DNA of 64,000 nt from Shewanella psychropiezotolerans (lineage in GTDB: Bacteria; Pseudomonadota; Gammaproteobacteria; Enterobacterales; Shewanellaceae). Location of the stretch: contig NZ_CP041614.1 in NCBI RefSeq assembly GCF_007197555.1, positions 4,394,001-4,458,000 of the forward strand, written 5' to 3'. Positions 9,095-17,993 of this stretch are shown here, in pieces (the stretch's first letter is position 1; each line of letters begins with the position of its first letter). A model generated the notes under the pieces. The model ran no database searches, was not told where the DNA came from, and worked only from the letters and a program-made list of their open reading frames with translations. The position numbers were made by a program, and so were the translations under genes.

Positions 9095-9705
9095 ATGCAA
9101 AATGTATTATTAGAAACAGAGCAGTCAATTAAGTCGTTAATCAACAAAGGCACAGCAGAAACTCTATTAGCGGCTAAGAACACATTGTCGCTCTATAAAA
9201 TAGCTCATGATGAATTAAAGACTGATGAGTTACTCACCCTCCCGAAGTATCACTGAGTGATGCCGTGTGCGTTCAGGCAGGCGCGGCACAAAAACAATTA
9301 TGCCTGCTTAATGCCCGATTTAACTATTTAACTGAACGTTCGGAGCGATTGCTTTATGGTTACATTGATGAGGTTGGAGAGCTCAATACTGCTTCTGATG
9401 AATTTTATCATTTGAGTCAATTCGTTTCAGAAACATTGACCAGCCTCAAAACCGATAAACCTGAATTTGCTCTAAGGATAAAGGAGACCCATGAAAACTT
9501 AGCTAGACTAGAGCAAGTGTTAGTCGAGGCGATTCAAACACTGATTAATCGCTTCGAGCTGTTATTGGTACACCAAAGCGAGTTATATCATCGTTACTCA
9601 GCACTCAACACACAAAATTCAGATAGACTGAAATGTGCACAGCCATGGAGTGTGAAGCTTTTCTTATGCAGCTTGGGTAACAGATTTCAATCAGTATTAT
9701 TCTAA
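9095..9705 (+). pseudogene. hypothetical helical protein, frameshifted
   Basis: A strong ribosome-binding site (GGGAGG) precedes an ATG at 9095 that opens 53 codons to a TGA at 9254. The next frame is open from before this point to 9705 and reads PEVSLSDAVCVQAG across it. Adding one base in the CCC run at 9241-9243 gives a single 203-residue, mostly helical, charged protein (for example TLTSLKTDKPEFALRIKE). Family not recognised. One lesion only, so recent inactivation or sequence error. Confidence 0.5.
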
Positions 9706-9753
9706 CCTTACTTACTACATAACAACTATGGCAACATGTCAGTGCATAATCGC

Positions 9754-9877
9754 CTAGAGGTTATTGTGAAGCCATAAAGCTGAAAATATTATTCCCGCTA
9801 ACCAAAATACAGGAATGGAAAATAACAAGCTCACACCCCAATAAAAATACAATCAAGATAAATAGAACTTTAGTCAT
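9754..9877 (-). CDS. small membrane protein, possibly frameshifted
   Basis: ATG at 9875-9877 with ribosome-binding site AAGGAAAG 5 nt before it. As sequenced it encodes 38 residues ending at 9761 with one hydrophobic stretch (MTKVLFILIVFLLG). If one base is removed from the CCCC run at 9836-9839, the frame continues as VSLLFSIPVFWLAGIIFSAL and ends at 9754, giving a 40-residue protein with two hydrophobic stretches, which looks more protein-like. Not recognised. No neighbour hints at function. Confidence 0.35.
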
Positions 9878-9924
9878 CAAACTTTCCTTGGTATTTTGTG
9901 TATCACCTGACAACTCTGAGCGTC

Positions 9925-10125
9925 TTAATTGGGTTTTAAGCCGCGGGCAATAGGCACATCAATAGGTAAGCTATAAGTTGCCGCGCCTTGCTGGCTGACG
10001 CTGAACGCCCCCGATAAGGATATTGTGCTGTTTTCAATAGCCTGGGCCTGTGGAATGAGCATCACAGAACTTAGAGAGGAGCACAGAAGGGCCACACTCA
10101 ACACATTAACAGCACGATATCGCAT
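9925..10125 (-). pseudogene. N-terminal remnant of a secreted SpvB/RHS-type protein
   Basis: A 29-residue signal peptide (ends AQA) is followed by ISLSGAFSVSQQGAATYSLP and IDVPIARGLKPN, then a stop. The pattern G-x-FSVS-x-x-GAA-x-YS-x-PI-x-VP is the start of SpvB / insecticidal-toxin / RHS-associated proteins, which normally run for hundreds to thousands of residues. Here only 66 codons remain and no matching sequence follows. Probably the stump of a deleted large gene. Family assignment is from memory of the motif. Confidence 0.45.
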
Positions 10126-10323
10126 CTTACCTACATCCTTATAGAAACAACCGCTTATAAATTCAGTAACAAACTACTGTAAGTCATAAGTTTTTTCTGT
10201 TTCTGCAAGGTATCCAGGTGACTTAATCTAGAAGTTCTAATTTTTAAAAGCCGAAGAGTCAATTCTGGAGAAGAATGCTTATAGATGAGTTAGAGTAACT
10301 TCCCCATCAACAAATACCGAAAG

Positions 10324-11184
10324 CTAAGCTTCTTTCCTTAGTGTTAACACTATTTCATCATAGAGCAAGTTCGCCAGAGACCCTTTAGTGACTGAAGAGC
10401 TGGTCATAACACCTACATCTAGGGCCGGTAATTTAGGCAACCTAGTATTGTTTAGCACTTGAAGATGCGCCGGCACGCTGCATCTTGTTAACACCGCGAT
10501 GGCCATGCCACTCTCGACGGCGGCCAACTGACCGGCAATATTAGGGCTGTTGTAGACGATGCGATACCCGAAGCTAAGTGATTCGAGTTTATCAAGTATC
10601 TTAGCTCTAGCCTGACTGCCAAACTCATACATGGCGACGGGCAGCGGACTCCGGTTCCAAATCTGCTGAGATTGCTTGCCAACCCAGACCAGCTCTTCGG
10701 AAAAAAGAGACTCCCCGCGATCGGCTTTATCTTGTGTGATGACGGCAATATCCAGTTCATTGGCTGCTATCTTAGGGATGAGTTGTGACGAAGGCTCGCA
10801 GCATAAGGTAATTTCTATAGAGGGGTATTTCTCGGAAAATATGCTGAGTAAGGCAGGCAGATAAGCCATGGCATAATCGTCAGGAATACCTAAGCTGATA
10901 TGTCCCTGGACATCAGATCCCATAAGTTCCCGCATAGAATTGCGATAAACATAAAGAATTTTTTGCGCGTGAACCAGCAACTCTTGCCCCGATGCATTCA
11001 GGCTCAAGCGTCTCGACTCACGGCTAAACACGGCTCGCCCTAGAGTGTCTTCGATATTCTTGATATGCATGCTAATCGCAGATTGTGAGCGGTGCAGAAT
11101 CTTTGCCGTCTCCGTCATAGAACCAGTCTTGGCGACTGTCACGAACGAGTGGAGCCAGCTTATTTCAAGGTTAAGTTCACTCAT
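10324..11184 (-). CDS. LysR-family transcriptional regulator
   Basis: Winged helix-turn-helix at residues 5-65 (SMTETAKILHRSQSAISMHI) and a periplasmic-binding-type effector domain. The frame extends to 11205, but the ATG at 11184 has the better ribosome-binding site (AAGAGA) and matches LysR starts. It lies just downstream of an EamA transporter gene on the same strand, which it may regulate or be cotranscribed with. Some resemblance to LrhA-type regulators; ligand unknown. Confidence 0.87.
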   Translation of the reverse strand: MSELNLEISWLHSFVTVAKTGSMTETAKILHRSQSAISMHIKNIEDTLGRAVFSRESRRLSLNASGQELLVHAQKILYVYRNSMRELMGSDVQGHISLGIPDDYAMAYLPALLSIFSEKYPSIEITLCCEPSSQLIPKIAANELDIAVITQDKADRGESLFSEELVWVGKQSQQIWNRSPLPVAMYEFGSQARAKILDKLESLSFGYRIVYNSPNIAGQLAAVESGMAIAVLTRCSVPAHLQVLNNTRLPKLPALDVGVMTSSSVTKGSLANLLYDEIVLTLRKEA

Positions 11185-11248
11185 TATGATTTCTCTTTGC
11201 GACATGGTTTACATAGCAACTGAAATAGAAGTAACCAAAAAGAATTAT

Positions 11249-12130
11249 TCAAATACTAGCCGTCTTTTCTTGCTTAAATACACGTCTCTGTGACGAAATG
11301 ACTACAGCAAGAATAATGGCAAAGCCACCAGATAATACAACTAAAGAAGGCTGCTCAGAAAAAATAATCCAGGCTAACAAGATGGCATAAATGGGCTCTA
11401 ATGCAATAACAGTGGCGGCGACTTTAGCCTTAACGCCTGATACGCCATAAATAAACAAGGTATAGGCAATGCCGGTGCATAAGATACCTAACACAGCGAG
11501 TAATAAGCACTCTTCTAAGGTGATATTTAACATGCCTTCGAAGGAAAATGGCAACAGCAGAAAAGTAATAACCAGGCATTGAACCCAAGATGATTGCATA
11601 GGATTAACCCCGTCAACCAGATAGCGGTTGGTAAGCATCATGATGCTGTAGATCACACCGGATCCCAGCCCCCACAGCATGCCTAGGGCTGATTCATCTG
11701 ACAAATCAAAGTTTGGTGTGATTAGCCATATCCCAATACCTATCAACAGGATGATAACCCCATCATGAGCCGTAATTTTCTCTTTGAAGAAAAGCGCCTC
11801 AAACACGATCACAAAAGCCGGGAAACAGGCAAAGCCCAATGTACCTATGGCTAATCCTCCTAGCTTGACTCCCATAAAGAAGCTGAACCAGTGCAGTGCT
11901 AGTAGAGTGGCAGACACAGATAATTTGAGCATCTCATTGACAGATAATGGCGAGAGTAACTGATGTCTAAAAAACGGCACTAAGGCAGTAAGAGTGAGTG
12001 AGGCAAACAGGCAACGAGCGAACACTATCACCACAACCCCGACCGCCAGTTGCTCAGCGATTAATGCTGAAGCGCCAAAAATAAAAGCCGCTGTCTGTAA
12101 CGAAAGCTGATACTTAGAATGCATTAGCAT
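11249..12130 (-). CDS. EamA/DMT-family transporter
   Basis: Ten predicted membrane helices built from two EamA repeats, 293 residues, as usual for drug/metabolite exporters. Repeat ends are recognisable (GTLGFACFPAFVIVFEALFF and ATVIALEPIYAILLAWIIF). Substrate unknown; amino-acid or metabolite efflux is typical. A second ATG three codons in (12124) is better spaced from AGGG. The LysR gene starts 64 bp downstream. Confidence 0.87.
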   Translation of the reverse strand: MLMHSKYQLSLQTAAFIFGASALIAEQLAVGVVVIVFARCLFASLTLTALVPFFRHQLLSPLSVNEMLKLSVSATLLALHWFSFFMGVKLGGLAIGTLGFACFPAFVIVFEALFFKEKITAHDGVIILLIGIGIWLITPNFDLSDESALGMLWGLGSGVIYSIMMLTNRYLVDGVNPMQSSWVQCLVITFLLLPFSFEGMLNITLEECLLLAVLGILCTGIAYTLFIYGVSGVKAKVAATVIALEPIYAILLAWIIFSEQPSLVVLSGGFAIILAVVISSQRRVFKQEKTASI

Positions 12131-12228
12131 TCACCCTAGTTAGAATTTATCAGAAGAGCTTAACCAAACAGAACTGATTATAAAAACGAATAATAATGGA
12201 TAATAGCATTCGAAAAACGAATAGATAA

Positions 12229-12705
12229 TTAGTCCAACCTCTGCCAGACCTCAACTTCTTTAAGCACGCCCTGCTCGATACGTTTGGTATGCAGCTGTTG
12301 GCCTTTCATCTGATACTCAAACACAAATGACTCTCCTGGCGTTACGCCGAAAGAATTAAGTTGAGGATACTCGATATATTGGCTATCGGTGAACTCATAG
12401 CGCCCCGAACCTGCGGCCCAGAACTCTTGCCTCTTCTTACCATCAGCTTGCTCAATCTCTTTCATGGTAGTGAAGCTAAAATGAGAGAACGAGATAACCT
12501 TGATGGCTGTCAAGTTAAGATTTTTATAGTCCTGCCATTCATACTTGTCATCCAGGTACTTGCCCGATGCTAGCTGCCAGCTACCGATAAATGGGTTAGC
12601 CATTAGTTCGCTTGCTAGTGCCGTGGAAGTTAGAGGGAGTAGTAGAGATAAAATCAACGAGAGTGGGACTAAAGCAGATAAGAGTAGACGACTTGGAGCG
12701 AGCAT
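12229..12705 (-). CDS. small secreted protein at the end of the ole operon
   Basis: Start placed at ATG 12705 because AAGGAAG lies 4 nt before it; the frame extends to 12732. A signal peptide (about 32 residues, ends ALA) precedes about 125 residues of alternating beta pattern beginning with NPFIGSWQLASGKY, reminiscent of small lipocalin-like barrels. It is 58 bp behind oleD on the same strand. It could bind a lipid in the periplasm, which would fit the pathway, but that is inference. No enzymatic motif is seen. Confidence 0.7.
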   Translation of the reverse strand: MLAPSRLLLSALVPLSLILSLLLPLTSTALASELMANPFIGSWQLASGKYLDDKYEWQDYKNLNLTAIKVISFSHFSFTTMKEIEQADGKKRQEFWAAGSGRYEFTDSQYIEYPQLNSFGVTPGESFVFEYQMKGQQLHTKRIEQGVLKEVEVWQRLD

Positions 12706-12763
12706 ATATCTTCCTTGATAGCGCTTAGGCATGTTTCATTCAGCATGCCTAAGCTAAATTGAG

Positions 12764-13858
12764 TTAAGACTTGAGATACTCTCTCAGTTTCACCATTCCT
12801 TGGTCAATGCTAATGATAGGAGAATACCCGAAATCTGTTTTCGCCGCCGAAATATCAAAATAATGACTGGTCGACAATTGTTTAGCCACGAAACGGGTCA
12901 TCATAGGCTCATCTGTCTTACCAAGGACACCACAGACGCTTTCGAGCACGACACCGACGGCATAGGCTAGGCCAGCAGGAACCCGCTTGGTCACTTCCGG
13001 TAAGTCAGCGCAGGCTAAAATCTTATTCAGCATGGCAGCCATGGTGATTGGCTCGTCATTACTGAGGAAGTAAGCCTTACCCGCGGCCGACGCATCCTCA
13101 CAGCACAAGTTAACGGCGGCTAGGATATGAGCATATGCAGCATTGTCCACATAAATGGTATCCACCAATTTATCTTCTTTGCCGACTAACTTGAGTCGTC
13201 CGGCTTTTGCCCTCTCAATGACACGCGGCACCAAATGAGGATCTTCTGGCCCCCAAATAAGATGAGGGCGCAACGCCAGAGTCTTCAATACTTGGCTATT
13301 GGCCTCGAGCACCATCTGCTCCGCAACCGCCTTAGACTCACCATAATGATTTAAATAGTTAGCGGCGTAAGGCGCACTCTCGTCGATCCCGGATTCATCC
13401 TCACCGGCAAAAGTCACACTTGGCGTACTGGTGTAAATAAGTTTGCTGATCTTAAGCTGCTGACAAGCGCTGATGATATTGGCCGCGCCATCCACATTTG
13501 GTGAAAAGTAGCTCTGTTTGCTGCCCCAGACACCCGCCTTGGAAGCCACATGAAAAACCAGATCGCAGCCTTTCATTGCATCAACAACAGCAGCCTCATC
13601 GGCAATATCGCCTCTAACCATAGTCACGCCCATGGCCGTTAACTCAGAATATTCACCTCGGGCAAAGCCTGTCACCCTAATCCCCGCCGCCAATAAACGT
13701 TGGCAGATTGCCTTACCTAAAAAACCGCCAGCACCTGTGACAAAGGCATGATCCACCTTACCTTTAAGAGCCAGGACCGCTGCTTGTTCCAGAACATGAA
13801 ACGCTTCTAAAGCAGATGAAACAGCGTGTGTATCGACTGAGACATGAGTCGCTGACAT
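12764..13858 (-). CDS. oleD: OleD, NAD(P)H-dependent 2-alkyl-3-oxoalkanoate reductase
   Basis: Extended short-chain dehydrogenase. In head-to-head olefin synthesis OleD reduces the beta-keto acid made by OleA to a 2-alkyl-3-hydroxyalkanoate. The Rossmann motif TGAGGFLG is at residues 41-48 and the catalytic Tyr-Lys pair in NHYGESK. Length (364) fits OleD. Its ribosome-binding site AAGGAG overlaps the oleC stop (3-bp gap), so translation is probably coupled. Fourth gene of the oleABCD order. Confidence 0.93.
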   Translation of the reverse strand: MSATHVSVDTHAVSSALEAFHVLEQAAVLALKGKVDHAFVTGAGGFLGKAICQRLLAAGIRVTGFARGEYSELTAMGVTMVRGDIADEAAVVDAMKGCDLVFHVASKAGVWGSKQSYFSPNVDGAANIISACQQLKISKLIYTSTPSVTFAGEDESGIDESAPYAANYLNHYGESKAVAEQMVLEANSQVLKTLALRPHLIWGPEDPHLVPRVIERAKAGRLKLVGKEDKLVDTIYVDNAAYAHILAAVNLCCEDASAAGKAYFLSNDEPITMAAMLNKILACADLPEVTKRVPAGLAYAVGVVLESVCGVLGKTDEPMMTRFVAKQLSTSHYFDISAAKTDFGYSPIISIDQGMVKLREYLKS

Positions 13859-13861
13859 GGA

Positions 13862-15619
13862 TTACTCCTTATGTTTATTCTGGGCCCAGACTGCCAGTTT
13901 CTCACGAAAAATCTTAGCGTTATGACGAATGTCGACAGGAAATTCAGGATGAATGAGAAAACGTTTGATACCCAGAGTTTGGCTATGTTGCTCGGCGATG
14001 GCATTAAGCTCAGCATATAAACCGGCGCCTAACGAGCATGCCAGAGATTTATCCAGCTCAATACACAATAGAGGCACAACCTCTGGGGTACCAGCGTCGC
14101 CATTAACCTCAACCCCAACTAACGCGCTTCGCTTTACTTGGGGGTGGGTATTGAAGATACGTTCACAGGGGATGGAAAAGTAGCGTTTACCACAACTGGC
14201 ATCGACTCTATGGGCCTTACGGCCACACATCCATAGCTTGCCTTCACTGTCGAGATAACCGAGATCGCCCATACGATGGCGTATCGTTTCACCATCTTGA
14301 ATCTTAGCCTGCTCGGTCGCGCTATCACGGCGATAGTAACTGCGGCTCACCATAGGTCCTTTAACGACTATCTCACCTATCTGACCGGCCTCTAACCTCA
14401 ATGACTCGCTCCAGTGCGTGAGCGGTTTCTCGGTGATCTCTATGATGGCAATATCCACCCCTGAGATGGCGTCACCGACACAAATCCCGCCGCCATTATC
14501 TGTGATGGCACTGGTGTCAAACAATGCCTGGCTGCCCATCTTACTCAGGGGCAAAGATTCAGTGGCACCATAAGAGTTAAGCACTTCCACACCATCACTC
14601 AGCATCTTACTAAAGTGCTTGATAGAAGAGATAGTCGCCGGAGCACCTGCGGATATGACACGTTTGATGCTTAGCAACTTATGGTAACTAACCTCATCGT
14701 CCAGTCCTTCTTGTACGCCCGCTTGCCCCAACCTCTCGATCAAAGCCGGATTGACAAACATGTTGCTGCATTGGTACTTCTCGATCGCGGCAAACAAGTA
14801 ATCAGGATTGGCCGTTATCGGCTTGCTGGCATCCATCTCTGGAATAATCGAGGCCATACCCAGTGCGGGTCCAAACAAAGAAAATAGCGGAAAAGTAGCC
14901 AGGTCACGTTCACCAGGCTTAATGCCGTAATCATCTCTCAGAGCGCTTATCTGAGCTTCAAACATCTTGTGGGAGTAGACCACACCCTTGGGCGTTCCTG
15001 TGCTACCACTGGTAAACAAAATAGCGGCCATCTCATCTTGGTCTAGCCAGTGCATGTCATAGGGCTCTGATGAGCCGCGTGCTGCGATGGCTTCCAGTGT
15101 CACTCCTCCAAACAAACTGCGACCGCCTACGGTCACCAGATGCTTAACCGACCCCTTGCCCCAACCAAAGAGCTTGCGGGCCAGATGCGCCTTAGGAATA
15201 CCAATAAAGGCATCGGGCTCAGATTCGATGAAACATTGCTTGAGATTCTTCACTCCCATGCCCGGATCCACCAAAATAGGCACAACACCCGCCTTAAACA
15301 GGGCGAAGGTTAACGTAAAAAAGTCGACGCTCGGGGTCACCATCAACACGGCCTTCATGCCACGCGTTATCCCATAAGCATTTAAGCCATGGGCTAAACG
15401 ATCACTTTGTTGATTGAGATCTGAAAAGTTGAGCTCTTGATATTCCAGCGTCTTGACGGAGAAAATAGTCCCGCTAGCTGTTTGTACCACTACGGCGAGA
15501 TCTTTAGGGGAATGGCTTGCGGCGCTAATGAGGTGACGACAGAGATTAGCGTCCGCTCTCGTGTTAATGTCGCTGTTTTGTACTGTTGAAGAATGGCTGG
15601 CAGTTAAAGAGGCTGACAT
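13862..15619 (-). CDS. oleC: OleC, beta-lactone synthetase (AMP-forming)
   Basis: Member of the acyl-adenylating enzyme superfamily. OleC uses ATP to cyclise the 2-alkyl-3-hydroxyacid from OleD into a cis beta-lactone. The phosphate loop [12 protein letters not shown] lies near residue 210, with ELTDR-region equivalents further on ([10 protein letters not shown] and CGRKAHRV). The length, 585, is normal. It lies between oleB (95-bp gap containing a strong hairpin) and oleD. Confidence 0.93.
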   Translation of the reverse strand: MSASLTASHSSTVQNSDINTRADANLCRHLISAASHSPKDLAVVVQTASGTIFSVKTLEYQELNFSDLNQQSDRLAHGLNAYGITRGMKAVLMVTPSVDFFTLTFALFKAGVVPILVDPGMGVKNLKQCFIESEPDAFIGIPKAHLARKLFGWGKGSVKHLVTVGGRSLFGGVTLEAIAARGSSEPYDMHWLDQDEMAAILFTSGSTGTPKGVVYSHKMFEAQISALRDDYGIKPGERDLATFPLFSLFGPALGMASIIPEMDASKPITANPDYLFAAIEKYQCSNMFVNPALIERLGQAGVQEGLDDEVSYHKLLSIKRVISAGAPATISSIKHFSKMLSDGVEVLNSYGATESLPLSKMGSQALFDTSAITDNGGGICVGDAISGVDIAIIEITEKPLTHWSESLRLEAGQIGEIVVKGPMVSRSYYRRDSATEQAKIQDGETIRHRMGDLGYLDSEGKLWMCGRKAHRVDASCGKRYFSIPCERIFNTHPQVKRSALVGVEVNGDAGTPEVVPLLCIELDKSLACSLGAGLYAELNAIAEQHSQTLGIKRFLIHPEFPVDIRHNAKIFREKLAVWAQNKHKE

Positions 15620-15648
15620 GTTCGATGACCTTTCTCATTGCTTATATG

Positions 15649-15678
15649 AAATAAGCGGTCAATCTTGACCGCTTATTT
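15649..15678. repeat. 13-bp perfect hairpin between oleB and oleC
   Basis: Arms AAATAAGCGGTCA (15649-15661) and TGACCGCTTATTT (15666-15678), 4-nt loop. On the operon (minus) strand no T-run follows, so it is not a standard terminator. It may protect or process the oleAB part of the mRNA and set the stoichiometry against oleCD. Confidence 0.6.
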
Positions 15679-15714
15679 GTATTTTATCCTCTCGCTAAAA
15701 GCTGACCGCGAGTA

Positions 15715-16602
15715 TTAAACAGCGGCAGAGTCGCTGTTCATAAACTGAGTGATATGTCCGACGACTTCATCAGTGGCATCTTCAAGAATATAGTGACCGC
15801 AATCTGCAAATTCATGCACGCTCGCATGGGGCATCTCTACTTTCCACTGGGCCAGAAAATGCTTATCGAAAACGAAGTCTTTCAGGCCCCAGCAGATCAT
15901 AGTCGGCACATTAGCAAACTTTGGCAGACTGGCGGCTATTTCAGAGACCAGCTCATAGTTTCTATCACCCTCTTTGAGGGGAATATCCTGTACAAACCTC
16001 AAGGTCGAGATCCGGTTAGCCCAGGAATTGAAAGGCGCCACATAGGCTTTACGTATCTCACTCGCCATAGGTTTACGCTTAACACCGACATAGGAGGCTA
16101 TGGATGAAAACGCGTTGAAACCTCGGACCATGGCCGTGCCTAGTAAGGTGTTACGACAGATCCATAAGGGCCAGGGAAACGGCTTAGATTGAGGAAGATG
16201 AAACGCGCCGGTATTGAGAATAACCAGACGTTTTATCCGCTCAGGGTAGCGCGCAGCATAACCCATGCCTATCATCCCGCCCCAGTCGTGTACGACTAAG
16301 GTGATATTCTCTTTGACGTTTAAATGTTCGAGTAAGGCTTCGAGATCGTCGATACGATTCTTTAATGTGTAGTCGTAACCACTGTCATCCGGCTTATCAG
16401 ACAGGCCACAGCCGATATGATCCGGCACGATACACTGGTGGTTACTGCTCAGAGCAGACACCACATTTCGATAATAGAAAGACCAGCTAGGGTTACCATG
16501 AACCATGACTACAGGCTCACCTTGGCCTTCATTTACGTACTGTAGCTTATGGCCGTTTCTGTCGAGATAATTTCGCTTGAAGGGAAACAGAGTGTCTAAC
16601 AT
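15715..16602 (-). CDS. oleB: OleB, beta-lactone decarboxylase (haloalkane-dehalogenase fold)
   Basis: Alpha/beta hydrolase that decarboxylates the beta-lactone to the final cis-olefin. The nucleophile is Asp106 in VVHDWGGMIG, as in haloalkane dehalogenases, and the catalytic His lies in DCGHYILED near the end. 295 residues. Ribosome-binding site AGGAAG before the ATG. Second gene of the operon; OleB, OleC and OleD are known to assemble into a large complex in other bacteria. Confidence 0.93.
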   Translation of the reverse strand: MLDTLFPFKRNYLDRNGHKLQYVNEGQGEPVVMVHGNPSWSFYYRNVVSALSSNHQCIVPDHIGCGLSDKPDDSGYDYTLKNRIDDLEALLEHLNVKENITLVVHDWGGMIGMGYAARYPERIKRLVILNTGAFHLPQSKPFPWPLWICRNTLLGTAMVRGFNAFSSIASYVGVKRKPMASEIRKAYVAPFNSWANRISTLRFVQDIPLKEGDRNYELVSEIAASLPKFANVPTMICWGLKDFVFDKHFLAQWKVEMPHASVHEFADCGHYILEDATDEVVGHITQFMNSDSAAV

Positions 16603-16632
16603 GACTCTTCCTAAATATTCTTTGCATCATCA

Positions 16633-16650
16633 CGCCTCAAACTTGAGGCG
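16633..16650. repeat. small hairpin between oleA and oleB
   Basis: GCC-type arms CGCCTCA (16633-16639) and TGAGGCG (16644-16650) with a 4-nt loop, in the 114-bp gap between oleA and oleB. No T-run on the minus strand. A possible mRNA stability or processing element, parallel to the oleB-oleC hairpin. Confidence 0.45.
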
Positions 16651-16716
16651 CATAACGTGATTATGTGAGGTATGGAACTGAAACGCGCAAAGTTCGCACT
16701 AGTTGGCTGCAGCTCG

Positions 16717-17766
16717 TTACCACTTGATCCCAAGCATCATGCAGTTAAGTCCGCTGCCTATGCCAAGAAAACTCACCTGATCACCTTTCTTAAGGAAACC
16801 CTGATCGTGGGCCATTGCTGCCGTGACAGGCAGAGAAACCGTGCCCATATTGCCCAGTAGTTGGTAAGTAGGAAACTCTTTCTCTTGGGGAATAGCCAAT
16901 GCATTGAGCACTTTCAGGCGATTTGATGACCCCACCTGATGGCAAATCACTTTATCGACCTGCTCCACCACCCAGTCACGCTGTTCGAGGAAATGGCTCC
17001 AGGTATGACGGGCAAGCTCTACTCCCTCTTTGAGTAGAGTCACACCATCGGTGCGCATAAACTCGCGGTAGAGATGTAAACCCGCTTCCTGAAGACCCCA
17101 TTGACACAAGTTATGGTGTTCAGGTGCAGAAAGGTGGCTCGCACCTAAAAGCTGATGTTGACGCTCGGTACTCAATGGCAAGCTGCCATCGGTAAGCAAG
17201 ACGGCTACCGCTCCCGAGCCACCAGTTAGGGTTGCCAGAGACTGGGCATAGTTCTGCATGGTTTGATCGGCCAACATATTGTCTATGGTGATATCGACAA
17301 TATGGCGGGCTGATTCACAGGAGACCACTAAGCCGGCTTTAATTTGACCGAGTTCAATGCGGTTAGCGATATCTAAGATCCCAGAGAGCACACCCAGACA
17401 AGCATTACTAATGTCATAGATGGCGGTGTCTTTCGATACTCCAAGCTCGGCAGCGATACGGCACGCCGTAGCCGGCTCGTGTTGATCACGGCAAACGCCG
17501 GTATAAACCACAGCGCCTAAATCACTCACTTTCACGCCAGTTTCATCAATAGCCTTATGAGCCGCTGCCAGAGCACCGTCTGATAATCTATGGCCCTTTG
17601 GCCACCAGCGACGCTCGGTGATCCCAGTTAATGCGGCAAGTTGCCCCATTGGGATTCGAAACTTCTTATATAGAGGTGCCAAACGAGATTCTAATTCGGA
17701 AGTTGACACAACTTCAGGTGCCAGTTCATATGCCAGGCTATTGATAAATACTCGGGAATATTTCAT
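16717..17766 (-). CDS. oleA: OleA, thiolase-like 2-alkyl-3-oxoalkanoate synthase
   Basis: Condenses two fatty acyl-CoAs non-decarboxylatively, the first step of long-chain olefin synthesis. Catalytic Cys123 (DISNACLGVLSG), the Glu of HEPATACR (residue 97), His in VICHQVGSSNR and Asn in LLGNMGT match the known OleA active-site set. 349 residues. First gene of the operon. In Shewanella the pathway gives polyunsaturated C31 hydrocarbon (hentriacontanonaene). No clear Shine-Dalgarno precedes the ATG. Confidence 0.94.
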   Translation of the reverse strand: MKYSRVFINSLAYELAPEVVSTSELESRLAPLYKKFRIPMGQLAALTGITERRWWPKGHRLSDGALAAAHKAIDETGVKVSDLGAVVYTGVCRDQHEPATACRIAAELGVSKDTAIYDISNACLGVLSGILDIANRIELGQIKAGLVVSCESARHIVDITIDNMLADQTMQNYAQSLATLTGGSGAVAVLLTDGSLPLSTERQHQLLGASHLSAPEHHNLCQWGLQEAGLHLYREFMRTDGVTLLKEGVELARHTWSHFLEQRDWVVEQVDKVICHQVGSSNRLKVLNALAIPQEKEFPTYQLLGNMGTVSLPVTAAMAHDQGFLKKGDQVSFLGIGSGLNCMMLGIKW

Positions 17767-17906
17767 GAAACAGTATTATTTCGCTCACAATATCGGCGCG
17801 ACTTCAGCCAATAAGTATTATTATTTAGTATTAACCCATCATTTGAGCAAGAAAAGGCTAATGATTCAATAAAAAACCGTCATAGGTGCGATTTATTCAC
17901 TAATAA

Positions 17907-17934
17907 ACTGCATTTTTCATCAAAAAAATGCAGT
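17907..17934. repeat. hairpin in the region upstream of oleA
   Basis: Perfect 11-bp arms ACTGCATTTTT and AAAAATGCAGT, 6-nt loop, between the methyltransferase 3' end and nothing else, in the 227-bp gap before oleA (both minus strand). It lies about 140 bp beyond the oleA start, so it could be an operator or part of an upstream leader. No T-run follows a GC-rich stem, so not a convincing terminator. Confidence 0.35.
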
Positions 17935-17993
17935 GTAAAAGAAATAAATTCATATGACTTAGTATATCTTCACTATAAAAACATAGACTTAGT

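Noticed and set aside
8929..9183. 84-codon minus-strand frame with a hydrophobic C-terminal stretch (FANYFSWLCILFVIG)
   Set aside because: It runs opposite the plus-strand gene at 9095 that has a strong ribosome-binding site, and has no ribosome-binding site of its own. The last 30 codons alone could be a small membrane protein, but nothing supports a start.
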